Of a stretch of 64,000 bases of DNA, positions 46,260 through 54,353 are shown one piece after another; position 1 is the first letter of the stretch; every line of letters begins with the position of its first letter. Under the pieces are notes generated by a model that saw nothing but the letters and a program-made list of their open reading frames with translations, made no database searches and was not told the DNA's origin. A program made the position numbers and the translations under genes. The stretch comes from an uncultured Clostridia bacterium (GTDB lineage: Bacteria > Bacillota > Clostridia > Oscillospirales > Ruminococcaceae), in contig CALXCO010000007.1 of NCBI GenBank assembly GCA_944386805.1, positions 1 through 64,000 on the forward strand, written 5' to 3'.

Positions 46260-47513
46260 GTGACAACACAGGAAATCCTGCATGCGGCAAAAGCTGCCGC
46301 TCCCTCGCTGCTTACCCTGACGACCGACCGGAAGAATGCGGCACTTTGTGCGATGGCGGACGCACTGGAACGGAATATGCCGTCCATTCTTGCGGAAAAC
46401 GAAAAGGATATGGAGGCTGCAAAGGGCTCCATTTCAACCGTCATGCTTGACCGTCTTCGGCTGACACCTGAGCGGGTGAAGGGGATGGCGGACGGCATCC
46501 GTGAGGTTGCAGCGCTGCCCGACCCAGTGCGGGTGCTGGAGAGAATTGAACGCCCGAATGGACTGGTGATTGAAAAGACGGCTGTTCCGATGGGTGTCAT
46601 TGCGATTATCTATGAATCTCGTCCCAATGTCACTTCTGACGCGGCGGCTCTTGCGGTCAAGGCAGGGAGTGCCTGTGTACTGCGCGGCGGCAAAGAAGCG
46701 TTCCGTTCGGGATTTGCGATTGTACAGGCATTGCGGGAAGGCCTGAAAGCAGTCGGACTGCCGGAAACGGTTGTTTCGCTGGTCGAGGATACCACCCGTG
46801 AAAGTTCGTATGAGCTGATGCGGGCAGTTGGATTGGTTGATCTGCTGATTCCGCGTGGTGGCGCAGGTCTGATTCGCGCCTGTGTGGAACAGGCAAAGGT
46901 CCCCTGTATCCAGACCGGAACCGGTATCTGCCATATCTATGTCGATGACAGTGCTGACCTTGCACAGGCGGTCAATATCGTCGAGAACGCAAAAGCCTCC
47001 CGGCCTTCGGTCTGTAATGCAGAGGAAGTGCTGCTGGTGCACAGTGCAGTTGCCAAACAGTTCCTGCCGATGCTGAAAAAGCGGGTGGTTGACGAGCGGG
47101 CAGCTGCTGGGCTGGTCCCGGTTGAACTGCGGCTGGATGAACGTGCAGCGGCCATTATCCCCGGAACACCGGCAGGTGAAAAGGATTTTGACACCGAATT
47201 TCTGGATTATATTCTTGCTGTCAAGGTGGTGGACAGTGTCGACGAGGCGATTGCACACATTGCCGCCCATTCGACCGGACACAGTGAAGCGATTCTGACC
47301 AAGTCGGAAGAACACGCCAACCGGTTTACGACGCTGGTTGATTCGGCTGCCGTATACGTCAACTGTTCCACCCGCTTTACCGATGGCGGCGAATTTGGGC
47401 TGGGATGCGAGATGGGCATTTCGACCCAGAAGCTGCATGCCAGAGGACCGATGGGGCTGGGTGAGCTGATGACCTATAAATATGTAATCCACGGCAACGG
47501 GCAGATTCGCTGA
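46260..47513 (+). CDS. proA: Glutamate-5-semialdehyde dehydrogenase
   Basis: The 417-residue enzyme reduces glutamyl-5-phosphate to the semialdehyde. It has the [21 protein letters not shown] cofactor segment near 130-150 and the catalytic Cys in [12 protein letters not shown] near 250, plus the usual C-terminal [21 protein letters not shown]. The start is GTG at 46260, 9 bases after AAAGGAGG; the length then matches the family. It lies 40 bases after proB. Confidence 0.94.
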   Translation: MTTQEILHAAKAAAPSLLTLTTDRKNAALCAMADALERNMPSILAENEKDMEAAKGSISTVMLDRLRLTPERVKGMADGIREVAALPDPVRVLERIERPNGLVIEKTAVPMGVIAIIYESRPNVTSDAAALAVKAGSACVLRGGKEAFRSGFAIVQALREGLKAVGLPETVVSLVEDTTRESSYELMRAVGLVDLLIPRGGAGLIRACVEQAKVPCIQTGTGICHIYVDDSADLAQAVNIVENAKASRPSVCNAEEVLLVHSAVAKQFLPMLKKRVVDERAAAGLVPVELRLDERAAAIIPGTPAGEKDFDTEFLDYILAVKVVDSVDEAIAHIAAHSTGHSEAILTKSEEHANRFTTLVDSAAVYVNCSTRFTDGGEFGLGCEMGISTQKLHARGPMGLGELMTYKYVIHGNGQIR

Positions 47514-47553
47514 CCCAGATTCAGACCAATTCACGAAAGGATGGGGAAACAGG

Positions 47554-48357
47554 ATGGCAACATTCGGATTTATCGGAACGGGAAATATGGGCGGAGCATT
47601 GGCGATTGCTGCCGCAAAGGCGATTGGCGGCGGGAACCTGCTGCTGGCCAACCGGACGCGGGAAAAGGCGGAGACGCTTGCCGACCGGCTGGGTGCTAAA
47701 GTTGGCAGCAACAGTGACGCAGCAATGCAGGATTTTATCATGCTGGGCGTCAAACCGCAGATGATGGCAGGGATGATGGCGGAGATTGCGCCTGTATTGC
47801 AGGCGCGCGCTGAAAGAGGAGAGAAGTTCGTCCTGGTCACGATGGCGGCCGGGCTGACGATGGAGAAAATCCGTGCGATGTCCGGGACGGACGCACCGGT
47901 TATCCGTATTATGCCGAATACGCCGGTTTCGATCGGCAAAGGTGTCGTTCTTTATGATGGCATGGACGTGACAGGGGACCAGTGGAAAGATTTCCTGACG
48001 GCATTGGAGCCTGCCGGACTGCTGGAGCCGCTGTCTGAATCGCTGATTGACGCGGGAAGTGCAGTTTCCGGGTGCGGACCGGCGTTTGTCTATCTGTTTA
48101 TCGAAGCGCTGGCCGACGGCGGCGTCGAATGCGGACTGCCGCGTGCAAAGGCATTGCAGCTGGCGGCAAAGACGTTGTCCGGTGCAGCCGAACTGGTGCT
48201 CGCCAGCGGCAAACATCCGGGACAGCTGAAAGACGAAGTCTGCTCACCTGGCGGAACGACGATTGCCGGTGTACATGCGCTGGAAAAAGGCGGTTTCCGC
48301 TCGCTTGGCATGGACGCTGTCAAAGCGGCGTATGACAAGACAGCGGCACTGAAATAA
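47554..48357 (+). CDS. proC: Pyrroline-5-carboxylate reductase
   Basis: The 267-residue enzyme makes proline from pyrroline-5-carboxylate. It starts with the GFIGTGNMGGALA dinucleotide motif and has IRIMPNTP near 120, SGCGPAFVYLFIEALADGG near 170 and the C-terminal SPGGTTIAGVHALEKGGFR signature. It completes the proline operon. Confidence 0.94.
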   Translation: MATFGFIGTGNMGGALAIAAAKAIGGGNLLLANRTREKAETLADRLGAKVGSNSDAAMQDFIMLGVKPQMMAGMMAEIAPVLQARAERGEKFVLVTMAAGLTMEKIRAMSGTDAPVIRIMPNTPVSIGKGVVLYDGMDVTGDQWKDFLTALEPAGLLEPLSESLIDAGSAVSGCGPAFVYLFIEALADGGVECGLPRAKALQLAAKTLSGAAELVLASGKHPGQLKDEVCSPGGTTIAGVHALEKGGFRSLGMDAVKAAYDKTAALK

Positions 48358-48370
48358 TGTGTGAAAGTTG

Positions 48371-48425
48371 AAAACGCTCCTGTAAAGCGGCGTCAATCCG
48401 TTTTACAGGAGCGTTTTTTGTTTTG
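48371..48425 (+). terminator. Terminator of proBAC
   Basis: A perfect stem of about 16 pairs (48371-48386 with 48402-48417) is followed by TTTTTTG. Confidence 0.88.
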
Positions 48426-48437
48426 ACAGACGGTAAT

Positions 48438-49124
48438 TTATTCAGTTTTTGCCTTTTCCATTTCTGCGGCGGTTTCGATCAGCATCTGGTACAGCTGCTC
48501 AGGATTTTCGGCAATCTTTTTTGCGCCGTTTTCGATCAGGAAATCACGGTCCTTGAATCCCCAGCAAACCGAAACCAAGCCGGTGCCTGCATTATGAGCA
48601 GTCTGGATATCGACCTCCGAGTCGCCGACATAGATGGCAGATTCAACCGGCATCCGGAGCTGTTTGAGGGCAGCCAGGACGGTATCGGGAGCAGGTTTTT
48701 TGTTGATGCCGTCTTTTTCGCCGATGGCGACCAGCACCAGCCCGCTGAAATAAGCATCGCACAGTTTCTTGACCGCAGCGTCAAACTTGTTCGAAACGAC
48801 CGCGACCGGAACACCCTGTACTCTCAGTTTGCCGAGCAGCTGGATAATGCCCTCATATGGTGCGGTATGGACCTGACAGTGGGCAGCATAATGCAGCCGG
48901 AAAGCACCGTAAGCTTTTTTGAACTGCGGGTTCTGCTGTCCGCCTTCGAGGCAGCGCTCGATCAGCAGCATAACACCGTTGCCGACGAAATTGCGCACCT
49001 CTTCCCGGCTGTGGGGAGGGAGTCCGCAGGCGCTCATAGCGGCGTTGACACTGGCGGTCAGGTCGTCGAGGGTATCCAGAAGTGTTCCATCCAGGTCAAA
49101 AATAATTGCGTGATCTTTCAGCAT
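48438..49124 (-). CDS. HAD-family phosphatase (Gph/PGP-like)
   Basis: The 228-residue HAD hydrolase of subfamily IA has DLDGTLLDT (nucleophile Asp near residue 10), VVSNKFD (motif II), KKPAPDTVLAAL (motif III Lys) and YVGDSEVDIQTAHNAG (motif IV). The alpha-helical cap lies at residues 18-80. It resembles phosphoglycolate phosphatase; general sugar-phosphate phosphatase activity is equally possible. It is the last gene of a three-gene operon with DUF896 and UPF0178 genes, 42 bases from the former. Confidence 0.88.
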   Translation of the reverse strand: MLKDHAIIFDLDGTLLDTLDDLTASVNAAMSACGLPPHSREEVRNFVGNGVMLLIERCLEGGQQNPQFKKAYGAFRLHYAAHCQVHTAPYEGIIQLLGKLRVQGVPVAVVSNKFDAAVKKLCDAYFSGLVLVAIGEKDGINKKPAPDTVLAALKQLRMPVESAIYVGDSEVDIQTAHNAGTGLVSVCWGFKDRDFLIENGAKKIAENPEQLYQMLIETAAEMEKAKTE

Positions 49125-49166
49125 AGTGATGATGTCCTTTCTTGCATTGGCCGCAAAGCGATGCGG

Positions 49167-49373
49167 TCATTTATCCTTTTTTGTCAGATGATGCCGGGTA
49201 CCGTCCGGTTCCACAATAATGGTATTGTCCAGCTGAGCGCGCAGGCTCGCACGGAAACCGTCAATATATTCCCGCCGGAGCCGGAGCTGTTCTTCCTGTT
49301 CTTCGGAGGTAAGGCCGACAGTTTTTTTCTTTTTGGCCAGTTCGTTGATGCGCTCAATCTGTTGTTGGGTCAT
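49167..49373 (-). CDS. DUF896 family protein (YnzC-like)
   Basis: The 68-residue protein begins with the family pattern QQIERINELAKKKKTVGLTSEEQEEQLRLRREYI, two helices that form a hairpin, followed by a basic tail. The Bacillus homologues are small and linked to the SOS regulon; the function is not established. It overlaps the end of the UPF0178 gene by 20 bases, with AAGGAA before its ATG. Confidence 0.88.
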   Translation of the reverse strand: MTQQQIERINELAKKKKTVGLTSEEQEEQLRLRREYIDGFRASLRAQLDNTIIVEPDGTRHHLTKKDK

Positions 49374-49845
49374 TGGACAATTCCTTCCTTTCCAGCGGAT
49401 TTGTATCCTGTCGGAGAATTGATGTCAGAGAGCGGAGAAACGTCTGATCATCGGCGGAGGAGCGGGGACGGTGTTTCGGGCTTTTTCTGCCGGTCTCGCG
49501 CAGACGCCGCCCCAGATACCGTTCAAAGAGCAGCTGGTCAATATTGTCAGTGGTGAAAATCAGCCCTTCGTTGCTGATGGCGGCGGCACCTTTGCCCAGC
49601 GCCATCGATGCGACACCGTAGTCCTGCGTGATGACCAGGTCACCGGGAGAAGTCAGTTCGATCAGTTTGTAGTCGGCAGCGTCGGCACCCTGACTGACGG
49701 TTATGACGGTGGCATAATCGTCCTCCAGCAGGTGGCTGTCATCCGCGACCATAATCAGCGGAATATGGTTTTTCTGCGCTTGTTCCCGGACAAGCCGCCG
49801 TACCGGACAGGCATCGGCGTCAATCAAAATTTTGCCGTGAAACAG
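49354..49845 (-). CDS. UPF0178 (YaiI/YqxD) family protein, probable CTG start
   Basis: This protein of about 163 residues has ILIDADACPVRRLVREQA at its start, then VSQGADAADYKLIELTSPGDLVITQDYGVA, the core of the UPF0178 PIN-like family. Function unknown, possibly nuclease. The frame opens upstream with TTG at 49926, but a strong promoter places the RNA start near 49925. An AAGGAGG at 49860-49854 lies 8 bases before an in-frame CTG at 49845, giving the usual family length; no ATG or GTG is placed well. The C-terminus has a basic, Arg-rich tail. Confidence 0.8.
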   Translation of the reverse strand: MFHGKILIDADACPVRRLVREQAQKNHIPLIMVADDSHLLEDDYATVITVSQGADAADYKLIELTSPGDLVITQDYGVASMALGKGAAAISNEGLIFTTDNIDQLLFERYLGRRLRETGRKSPKHRPRSSADDQTFLRSLTSILRQDTNPLERKELSNDPTTD

Positions 49846-49931
49846 TTGAACTTCCTCCTTTTCTGCACATTTACACAATAAATCCGGCCTCGACGCGAAC
49901 AGGGAGGCCTTGGACAGGATTTCCAAATAAT

Positions 49932-49960
49932 ATTATAACACAATTCGTCTCAAATGACAA
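49932..49960 (-). promoter_or_regulatory. Promoter of the UPF0178-DUF896-HAD operon
   Basis: On the minus strand TTGTCA (49960-49955), 17-base spacer, TATAAT (49937-49932). The RNA should start near 49925. Confidence 0.75.
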
Positions 49961-50037
49961 ATTACTTCTGAAAGATTCGTCAAAATGACGGAATTCGGTG
50001 AAAATTGCTTTCACAGACGAAAGTTTTGTGAAAGGTC

Positions 50038-50066
50038 TTGACTTTCATGTTGTGAAGTATTAAAAT
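50038..50066 (+). promoter_or_regulatory. Promoter of the yerC-like/methyltransferase operon
   Basis: TTGACT (50038-50043), 17-base spacer, TAAAAT (50061-50066). It places the RNA start near 50073. Confidence 0.7.
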
Positions 50067-50150
50067 ATGATAAGGATGCTGGGTGTTTCGCTGTGGCGGA
50101 CAGTCCCGGCTGAAAAGACAAAATATTATAAAGAAAGGGCTGGTCTGTTG

Positions 50151-50456
50151 ATGAACGAAAAGCTTCGCGAATTGAATGTAGAATTTCTCTTTGATGCGAT
50201 ACTCAAACTTCAGACGATGGAAGAGTGCTATAACTTTTTTGAAGATCTCTGCACCGTCCCGGAACTCAAGGCGATGTCCCAGCGGATTCATGTAGCAAAA
50301 ATGCTCAGTGAAAAGAAGGTCTATTCGGATATTGTCGCTTCGACCGGCGCGTCGACCGCTACCATCTCCCGTGTCAAACGTTCGCTGGACTATGGATGCG
50401 ATGGATACAAGGTGGTTTTTGACCGCCTGGACGCAGATGCAGATAAAGAGCAGTAA
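50151..50456 (+). CDS. YerC/YecD-type regulator, Trp repressor family
   Basis: The 101-residue protein matches the TrpR-like YerC/YecD family: LFDAILKLQTMEECYNFFEDLCT at residues 14-36, then the helix-turn-helix YSDIVASTGASTATISRVKRSL at residues 58-79. It should bind DNA as a dimer; the target is unknown and there is no trp operon here. ATG at 50151 is preferred because the promoter starts RNA inside a longer open frame; AAAGGG lies 11 bases upstream. A methyltransferase gene follows 12 bases later. Confidence 0.88.
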   Translation: MNEKLRELNVEFLFDAILKLQTMEECYNFFEDLCTVPELKAMSQRIHVAKMLSEKKVYSDIVASTGASTATISRVKRSLDYGCDGYKVVFDRLDADADKEQ

Positions 50457-50468
50457 GGGAGGGTCTCT

Positions 50469-51221
50469 TTGAGCGGATATGTCAGCTTTGCCGGAGTGTA
50501 TGACCGGCTGACGCTGGAAATTGATTATCCGGCGCGGGGGCGTTTCTTTGATGAGTGTATCCGCCGCCATGGCGGAAAAAAGGGTGTGCTGCTTGATCTC
50601 GGCTGTGGGACAGGTACGATGTGTGAAGTGATGGCGTCACTTGGGTACGATGTGATCGGCGCCGATTCCTCATATGAAATGCTGACCGAAGCAATGAACA
50701 AACGGTTTGAATCGGGAATGGATATCACCTATATCGCGCAGAGTATGACAGAACTGGACCTGCCGGGTAAGGTGGATGTGGTGATTTCGACGCTGGATTC
50801 GCTCAACCACCTGACCGATTATGAGGACTTTGACCGTGCGATTGAACGGGTAGCGCTGTTTCTTGACCATGAGGGTGTGTTTGTCTTTGACGTCAACAGT
50901 GTGTACAAGCATGAAAAGGTGCTGGCGGGAAATACTTTTGTGTATGACCTGGATGATATATACTGTGTCTGGCAGAATACACCGGGTCCGGATTATCTAA
51001 CTGAGATGGACCTCGATATCTTTGTCCGGGATGACGACGGCGCTTACACCCGGATGGAGGACCATTTTGCCGAGCGCGCTTATACCCATGAACAGATTAC
51101 CGCGTCACTTGCAAAACATGGGCTGCATCTGGAGGCAGTGTATCATGCCGACAGCTTTGACCCGCCGAAAGCGGATTCCCAGCGGTTGATCTACGTAGCG
51201 CGCCATATTGAGAAAAAATAA
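50469..51221 (+). CDS. Class I SAM-dependent methyltransferase
   Basis: The 250-residue protein has motif I VLLDLGCGTGTMCEVMA near residues 41-57, GADSSYEML near 66, and DVVISTLDSLNHL near 105. The overall pattern (YVSFAGVYDRLTLEIDY start) is that of the many small-molecule methyltransferases of unknown substrate found in Clostridia. TTG is the start, with AGGGAGGG upstream. It is the second gene after the YerC-like regulator. Confidence 0.85.
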   Translation: MSGYVSFAGVYDRLTLEIDYPARGRFFDECIRRHGGKKGVLLDLGCGTGTMCEVMASLGYDVIGADSSYEMLTEAMNKRFESGMDITYIAQSMTELDLPGKVDVVISTLDSLNHLTDYEDFDRAIERVALFLDHEGVFVFDVNSVYKHEKVLAGNTFVYDLDDIYCVWQNTPGPDYLTEMDLDIFVRDDDGAYTRMEDHFAERAYTHEQITASLAKHGLHLEAVYHADSFDPPKADSQRLIYVARHIEKK

Positions 51222-51257
51222 AAAGAAACAACAGGTTCCCGTAAATGCGGGCAGGGA

Positions 51258-51290
51258 AGTGAACAGCGGGAAATCTGCTGTTCACTTTTG
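51258..51290 (+). terminator. Terminator after the methyltransferase gene
   Basis: A perfect stem of 10 pairs (AGTGAACAGC with GCTGTTCACT) is followed by TTTTGCGGTTT. Confidence 0.75.
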
Positions 51291-51322
51291 CGGTTTATGG
51301 AAAAGGAAAGGAAGATGGACAG

Positions 51323-52231
51323 ATGGGAAGAATAACCCGTGCGCTTTCGCGCGATGGTTCGGCAATGGCGATGGCGATTTCTGCCACCGATATCGTCACC
51401 CGGATTGAACAGATACACCACACTTCGGCGGTCATCACAGCGGCTGCCGGACGTCTGGCGGCGGCAGCTTCGATGATGGGGGTGCTGCTCAAGGCGGAAA
51501 AGGATACGCTGACACTGCGTCTGGATGGCGGAGGACCTGCCGGTGTTCTTCTTGCGGTATCCGACTCGCAGGGAAATGTCAAGGTTTCGGTGACCAATTC
51601 GGTCGTTGAGCTGCCGCTCAACAAGATGGGCAAACTGGATGTCGGCGGGGCAGTTGGCAGGAACGGAACCCTTTCGATTATCCGCGAGATGGGACTGAAA
51701 GAGCCGTATATTGGACAGGTACCGATCGTATCGGGTGAGATTGCCGAGGATATCACCAACTATTATGCGACCTCGGAACAGACCCCGACTGTCTGCGGAC
51801 TGGGCGTACTGGTCAACCCCGATCTGACGGTACAGGCGGCAGGCGGCTTTCTGGTTCAGCTGCTGCCGTTTGCGGATGAAAAAGTAATCGACCGTCTGGA
51901 GGAAAACATCAAGGATCTGCCGCCGGTTTCGTCGATGATTCGGGACGGAATGACGCCGCAGGATATCGTGATGAAGCTGCTGGACGGACTGGAACCGGAT
52001 ATTCTGGACGAATATCTGCCGGTTTACCGCTGCGGTTGCTCCAGAGAGAGAACGGAAGAGATGCTGCGTTCGTTGGGAAAAAAGGAACTGGACGAGATTA
52101 TCCGGGAAGACCACGGCGCAGAAGTCTGCTGCCATTTCTGTGAAAAGAAATACCAGTTTACGGAAAGTGAACTGATTGCGCTGCGGGACAGCATCGATGC
52201 ACCCGACCAGCAGGATGGAGGTCAGGCATGA
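51323..52231 (+). CDS. hslO: Redox-regulated chaperone Hsp33
   Basis: The 302-residue chaperone holds unfolding proteins under oxidative stress. The N-terminal domain has the usual GPAGVLLAVSDSQGNVKV segment. The zinc-binding redox switch at the C-terminus is complete: CGC near residue 235 and CHFC near 271. GGAAAGGA lies before the ATG. Its stop overlaps the start of the YmdB-type gene. Confidence 0.93.
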   Translation: MGRITRALSRDGSAMAMAISATDIVTRIEQIHHTSAVITAAAGRLAAAASMMGVLLKAEKDTLTLRLDGGGPAGVLLAVSDSQGNVKVSVTNSVVELPLNKMGKLDVGGAVGRNGTLSIIREMGLKEPYIGQVPIVSGEIAEDITNYYATSEQTPTVCGLGVLVNPDLTVQAAGGFLVQLLPFADEKVIDRLEENIKDLPPVSSMIRDGMTPQDIVMKLLDGLEPDILDEYLPVYRCGCSRERTEEMLRSLGKKELDEIIREDHGAEVCCHFCEKKYQFTESELIALRDSIDAPDQQDGGQA

Positions 52232-52992
52232 GGGTACTGATCATCGGAGATGTTGTCGGTGCGCCGGGATGCAGCTTTGTCCGCGAGAAGCTTCCTTCTT
52301 TCAAACGGGCTGAGAAAATTGACGTGGTGATTGCCAATGGCGAAAACTCGGCGGTCGGAAATGGTGTGCTGCCCGGTTCAGCCGGACACCTGTTTGACAG
52401 CGGCGTCGACGTGCTGACCGGCGGCAACCATTCCTTCAAGCGTCGGGAAATTTATGATTATCTGCCCGATCATCCTAACCTGCTTCGGCCTGCAAATTAC
52501 CCCGACTGCCCGTATGGGGAAGGATGGTTTGTACTGGATGGCGGCAGCTATACAATGCTGGTTATCAGTGTACTGGGGCTGGTGTATCTGGAGCCGCTGG
52601 ACGATCCGTTCAAGACGGTTGACCGGATTATTCAGCAGCATCCCGCGACCTATACAATTGTTGATTTTCACGCCGAAGCAACCGGCGAAAAGATGGCGAT
52701 GGGATACTATCTCGACGGCAGAGTTTCAGCTGTCGTCGGGACCCATACTCATGTACAGACGGCAGACGAACAGATTTTGGAAAAGGGGACCGGCTATATT
52801 TCTGATTTGGGGATGACCGGCCCGGTTCGTTCGATTCTCGGAACGTCGCCTGAGGATATTGTCCGCAAGATGACGACCCATCTGCCGACCCGTTTTCATG
52901 TCCCGGAAGGGGACTGCAAGCTGGAAGGGGTTATTCTTGACCTTGCCAAAAACGGGTTGTGCACCGGAATCCGCCGGGTGCAGCTGCGCTGA
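52228..52992 (+). CDS. YmdB-type metallophosphodiesterase (TIGR00282)
   Basis: The 254-residue binuclear metallophosphoesterase has IGDVVGAPG at the start, NGENSAVGNG near 38, GGNHSFKRREIYDY near 67 (the family often has GNH-W), DFHAEATGEKMAMGYYLDGRVSAVVGTHTHVQTAD near 150-185. The Bacillus YmdB hydrolyses 2',3'-cyclic nucleotides and affects biofilm and RNA turnover. Its ATG overlaps the hslO stop (ATGA). Usually it stands next to the RNase Y gene; here it does not. Confidence 0.9.
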   Translation: MRVLIIGDVVGAPGCSFVREKLPSFKRAEKIDVVIANGENSAVGNGVLPGSAGHLFDSGVDVLTGGNHSFKRREIYDYLPDHPNLLRPANYPDCPYGEGWFVLDGGSYTMLVISVLGLVYLEPLDDPFKTVDRIIQQHPATYTIVDFHAEATGEKMAMGYYLDGRVSAVVGTHTHVQTADEQILEKGTGYISDLGMTGPVRSILGTSPEDIVRKMTTHLPTRFHVPEGDCKLEGVILDLAKNGLCTGIRRVQLR

Positions 52993-53023
52993 GAGAAATT
53001 TGGCATATAGGTGCAGATAATAA

Positions 53024-53581
53024 ATGAATCAAACATTTTATGCTTACCATGTTGTGACTGAGCGACCGATGGAAGTTGGACAGCAGATTTTGATGGATGC
53101 CGCGCATCCCAATGGTGTATACCGTCGGGTAATGGAGAAGCGTGCAGAAGTGGAAGCAATCTGGAAAAACCCAGGCGGATATAATGCCGATCAGTTGGAG
53201 CATCATATCCGCGTAGCTCTTCGGGAACTGGCACTGGAAGAGATTCGACAGCAGCGATTTGACCAGTACCCGTCCAGAATGTATTGCCTGTATGTTTCCC
53301 GTGGGCTGAAAGAAGCGCGCCAGTGGGCAGAATGTTTTGTCAATTGGGGACGTCCGACTTTTTCGATTGTCCGTTTGAAGGTTGAGGGAAGCAGCTTTGC
53401 GGGTGATGCCAACAATTGTTTTGATGCGTTGACCGACCGCGAAGCAAATCTGAAACTGGCAGAACGGTACTGGGAGAATCTCCCCAACCTGCGCGGTGAG
53501 CCGCTGATTGAAGAAATTCTGGCGAGTGGTCGAATAACGGTCGATCAGATAGTTGAACAGATTGGATGCAATCTCAAATAA
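53024..53581 (+). CDS. Uncharacterised protein, DUF2441-like
   Basis: This 185-residue soluble protein begins FYAYHVVTERPMEVGQQILMD and contains NGVYRRVMEKRAEVEAIW and YPSRMYCLYVSRGLKEARQWAECF. I think this is the DUF2441 family, but I cannot confirm it. No signal peptide or membrane segment is seen. Function unknown. It is 31 bases after the YmdB-type gene and may be in the same transcript; the next gene has its own promoter. Confidence 0.65.
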   Translation: MNQTFYAYHVVTERPMEVGQQILMDAAHPNGVYRRVMEKRAEVEAIWKNPGGYNADQLEHHIRVALRELALEEIRQQRFDQYPSRMYCLYVSRGLKEARQWAECFVNWGRPTFSIVRLKVEGSSFAGDANNCFDALTDREANLKLAERYWENLPNLRGEPLIEEILASGRITVDQIVEQIGCNLK

Positions 53582-53613
53582 CCATCGGCCAGTCGAAAAA
53601 TGGAAAGATAGCC

Positions 53614-53642
53614 TTGCAATTTTCGGCAAATAGTTTTATAAT
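53614..53642 (+). promoter_or_regulatory. Promoter of the pduL-like gene
   Basis: TTGCAA (53614-53619), 17-base spacer, TATAAT (53637-53642), about 50 bases before the ATG. Confidence 0.75.
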
Positions 53643-53695
53643 AGAGACAGTGAGAGGGTTTTTCTCCCCGAAAATCAGAAAGGAATGTCATCATT

Positions 53696-54271
53696 ATGTC
53701 CAAACAGTTTATTGTTGAAACTTCCGCAAGACACGTACATGTTACCAAAGAAACTCTGGCTACCCTGTTCGGTGCCGATGCAGTTCTGCATAACAAAAAG
53801 AACCTTTCCCAGCCCGGCCAGTTCGCATGTGAAGAAAAGGTTACCGTTGTTGGCCCCAAAGGCTCTCTGAAATGCTCGATTCTTGGCCCGGAAAGATCTG
53901 CTGACCAGATCGAGGTTTCCTTTACAGATGCACGTGCACTGGGTGTTGTTCCTCCTGTCCGTGAATCTGGCGATGTTGCCGGTTCTGCTCCCTGCAAACT
54001 GGTTGGTCCCTGCGGAGAAGTTGAGCTGAGCGAAGGCGTTATCGTTGCAAAACGTCATATCCATATGACTCCTGCTGATGCTGAAGAAATGGGCATCAAG
54101 GACAAAGATGTCGTTTGGGTTAAAGTAAACACCAACGGCAGAAGCGTTGTATTTGGCGATGTTGTCTGCCGCGTCAGCAGCAACTATGCGCTGGCTATGC
54201 ACATCGATACCGATGAAGCAAACGCTGCCGGCTGCGCTGGCACTGTTATGGGCGAGATTGTTACCCTGTAA
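53696..54271 (+). CDS. Phosphate propanoyltransferase/acyltransferase (PduL family)
   Basis: The 191-residue enzyme moves an acyl group between CoA and phosphate. Zinc-binding His sets are SARHVHVT at residues 9-16 and KRHIHMTP near 119-126. The two PduL beta-barrel halves are visible. It lacks a clear N-terminal shell-targeting helix and no microcompartment gene is near, so it may serve as the housekeeping phosphotransacetylase in acetate formation. Codons here look biased towards highly expressed genes compared with its neighbours. Confidence 0.9.
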   Translation: MSKQFIVETSARHVHVTKETLATLFGADAVLHNKKNLSQPGQFACEEKVTVVGPKGSLKCSILGPERSADQIEVSFTDARALGVVPPVRESGDVAGSAPCKLVGPCGEVELSEGVIVAKRHIHMTPADAEEMGIKDKDVVWVKVNTNGRSVVFGDVVCRVSSNYALAMHIDTDEANAAGCAGTVMGEIVTL

Positions 54272-54284
54272 ATCTGTTATGAGA

Positions 54285-54319
54285 AAAAGCACCCTTTCCA
54301 TCAGGAGAGGGTGCTTTTG
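54285..54319 (+). terminator. Bidirectional terminator between pduL-like and licC-like genes
   Basis: A stem of about 11 pairs (AAAAGCACCCT..CC with GGAGAGGGTGCTTTT) with T-runs in both directions serves the two converging genes. Confidence 0.82.
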
Positions 54320-54353
54320 TCGATAATGAGAGATTTTGACGGAACAATCTGAT

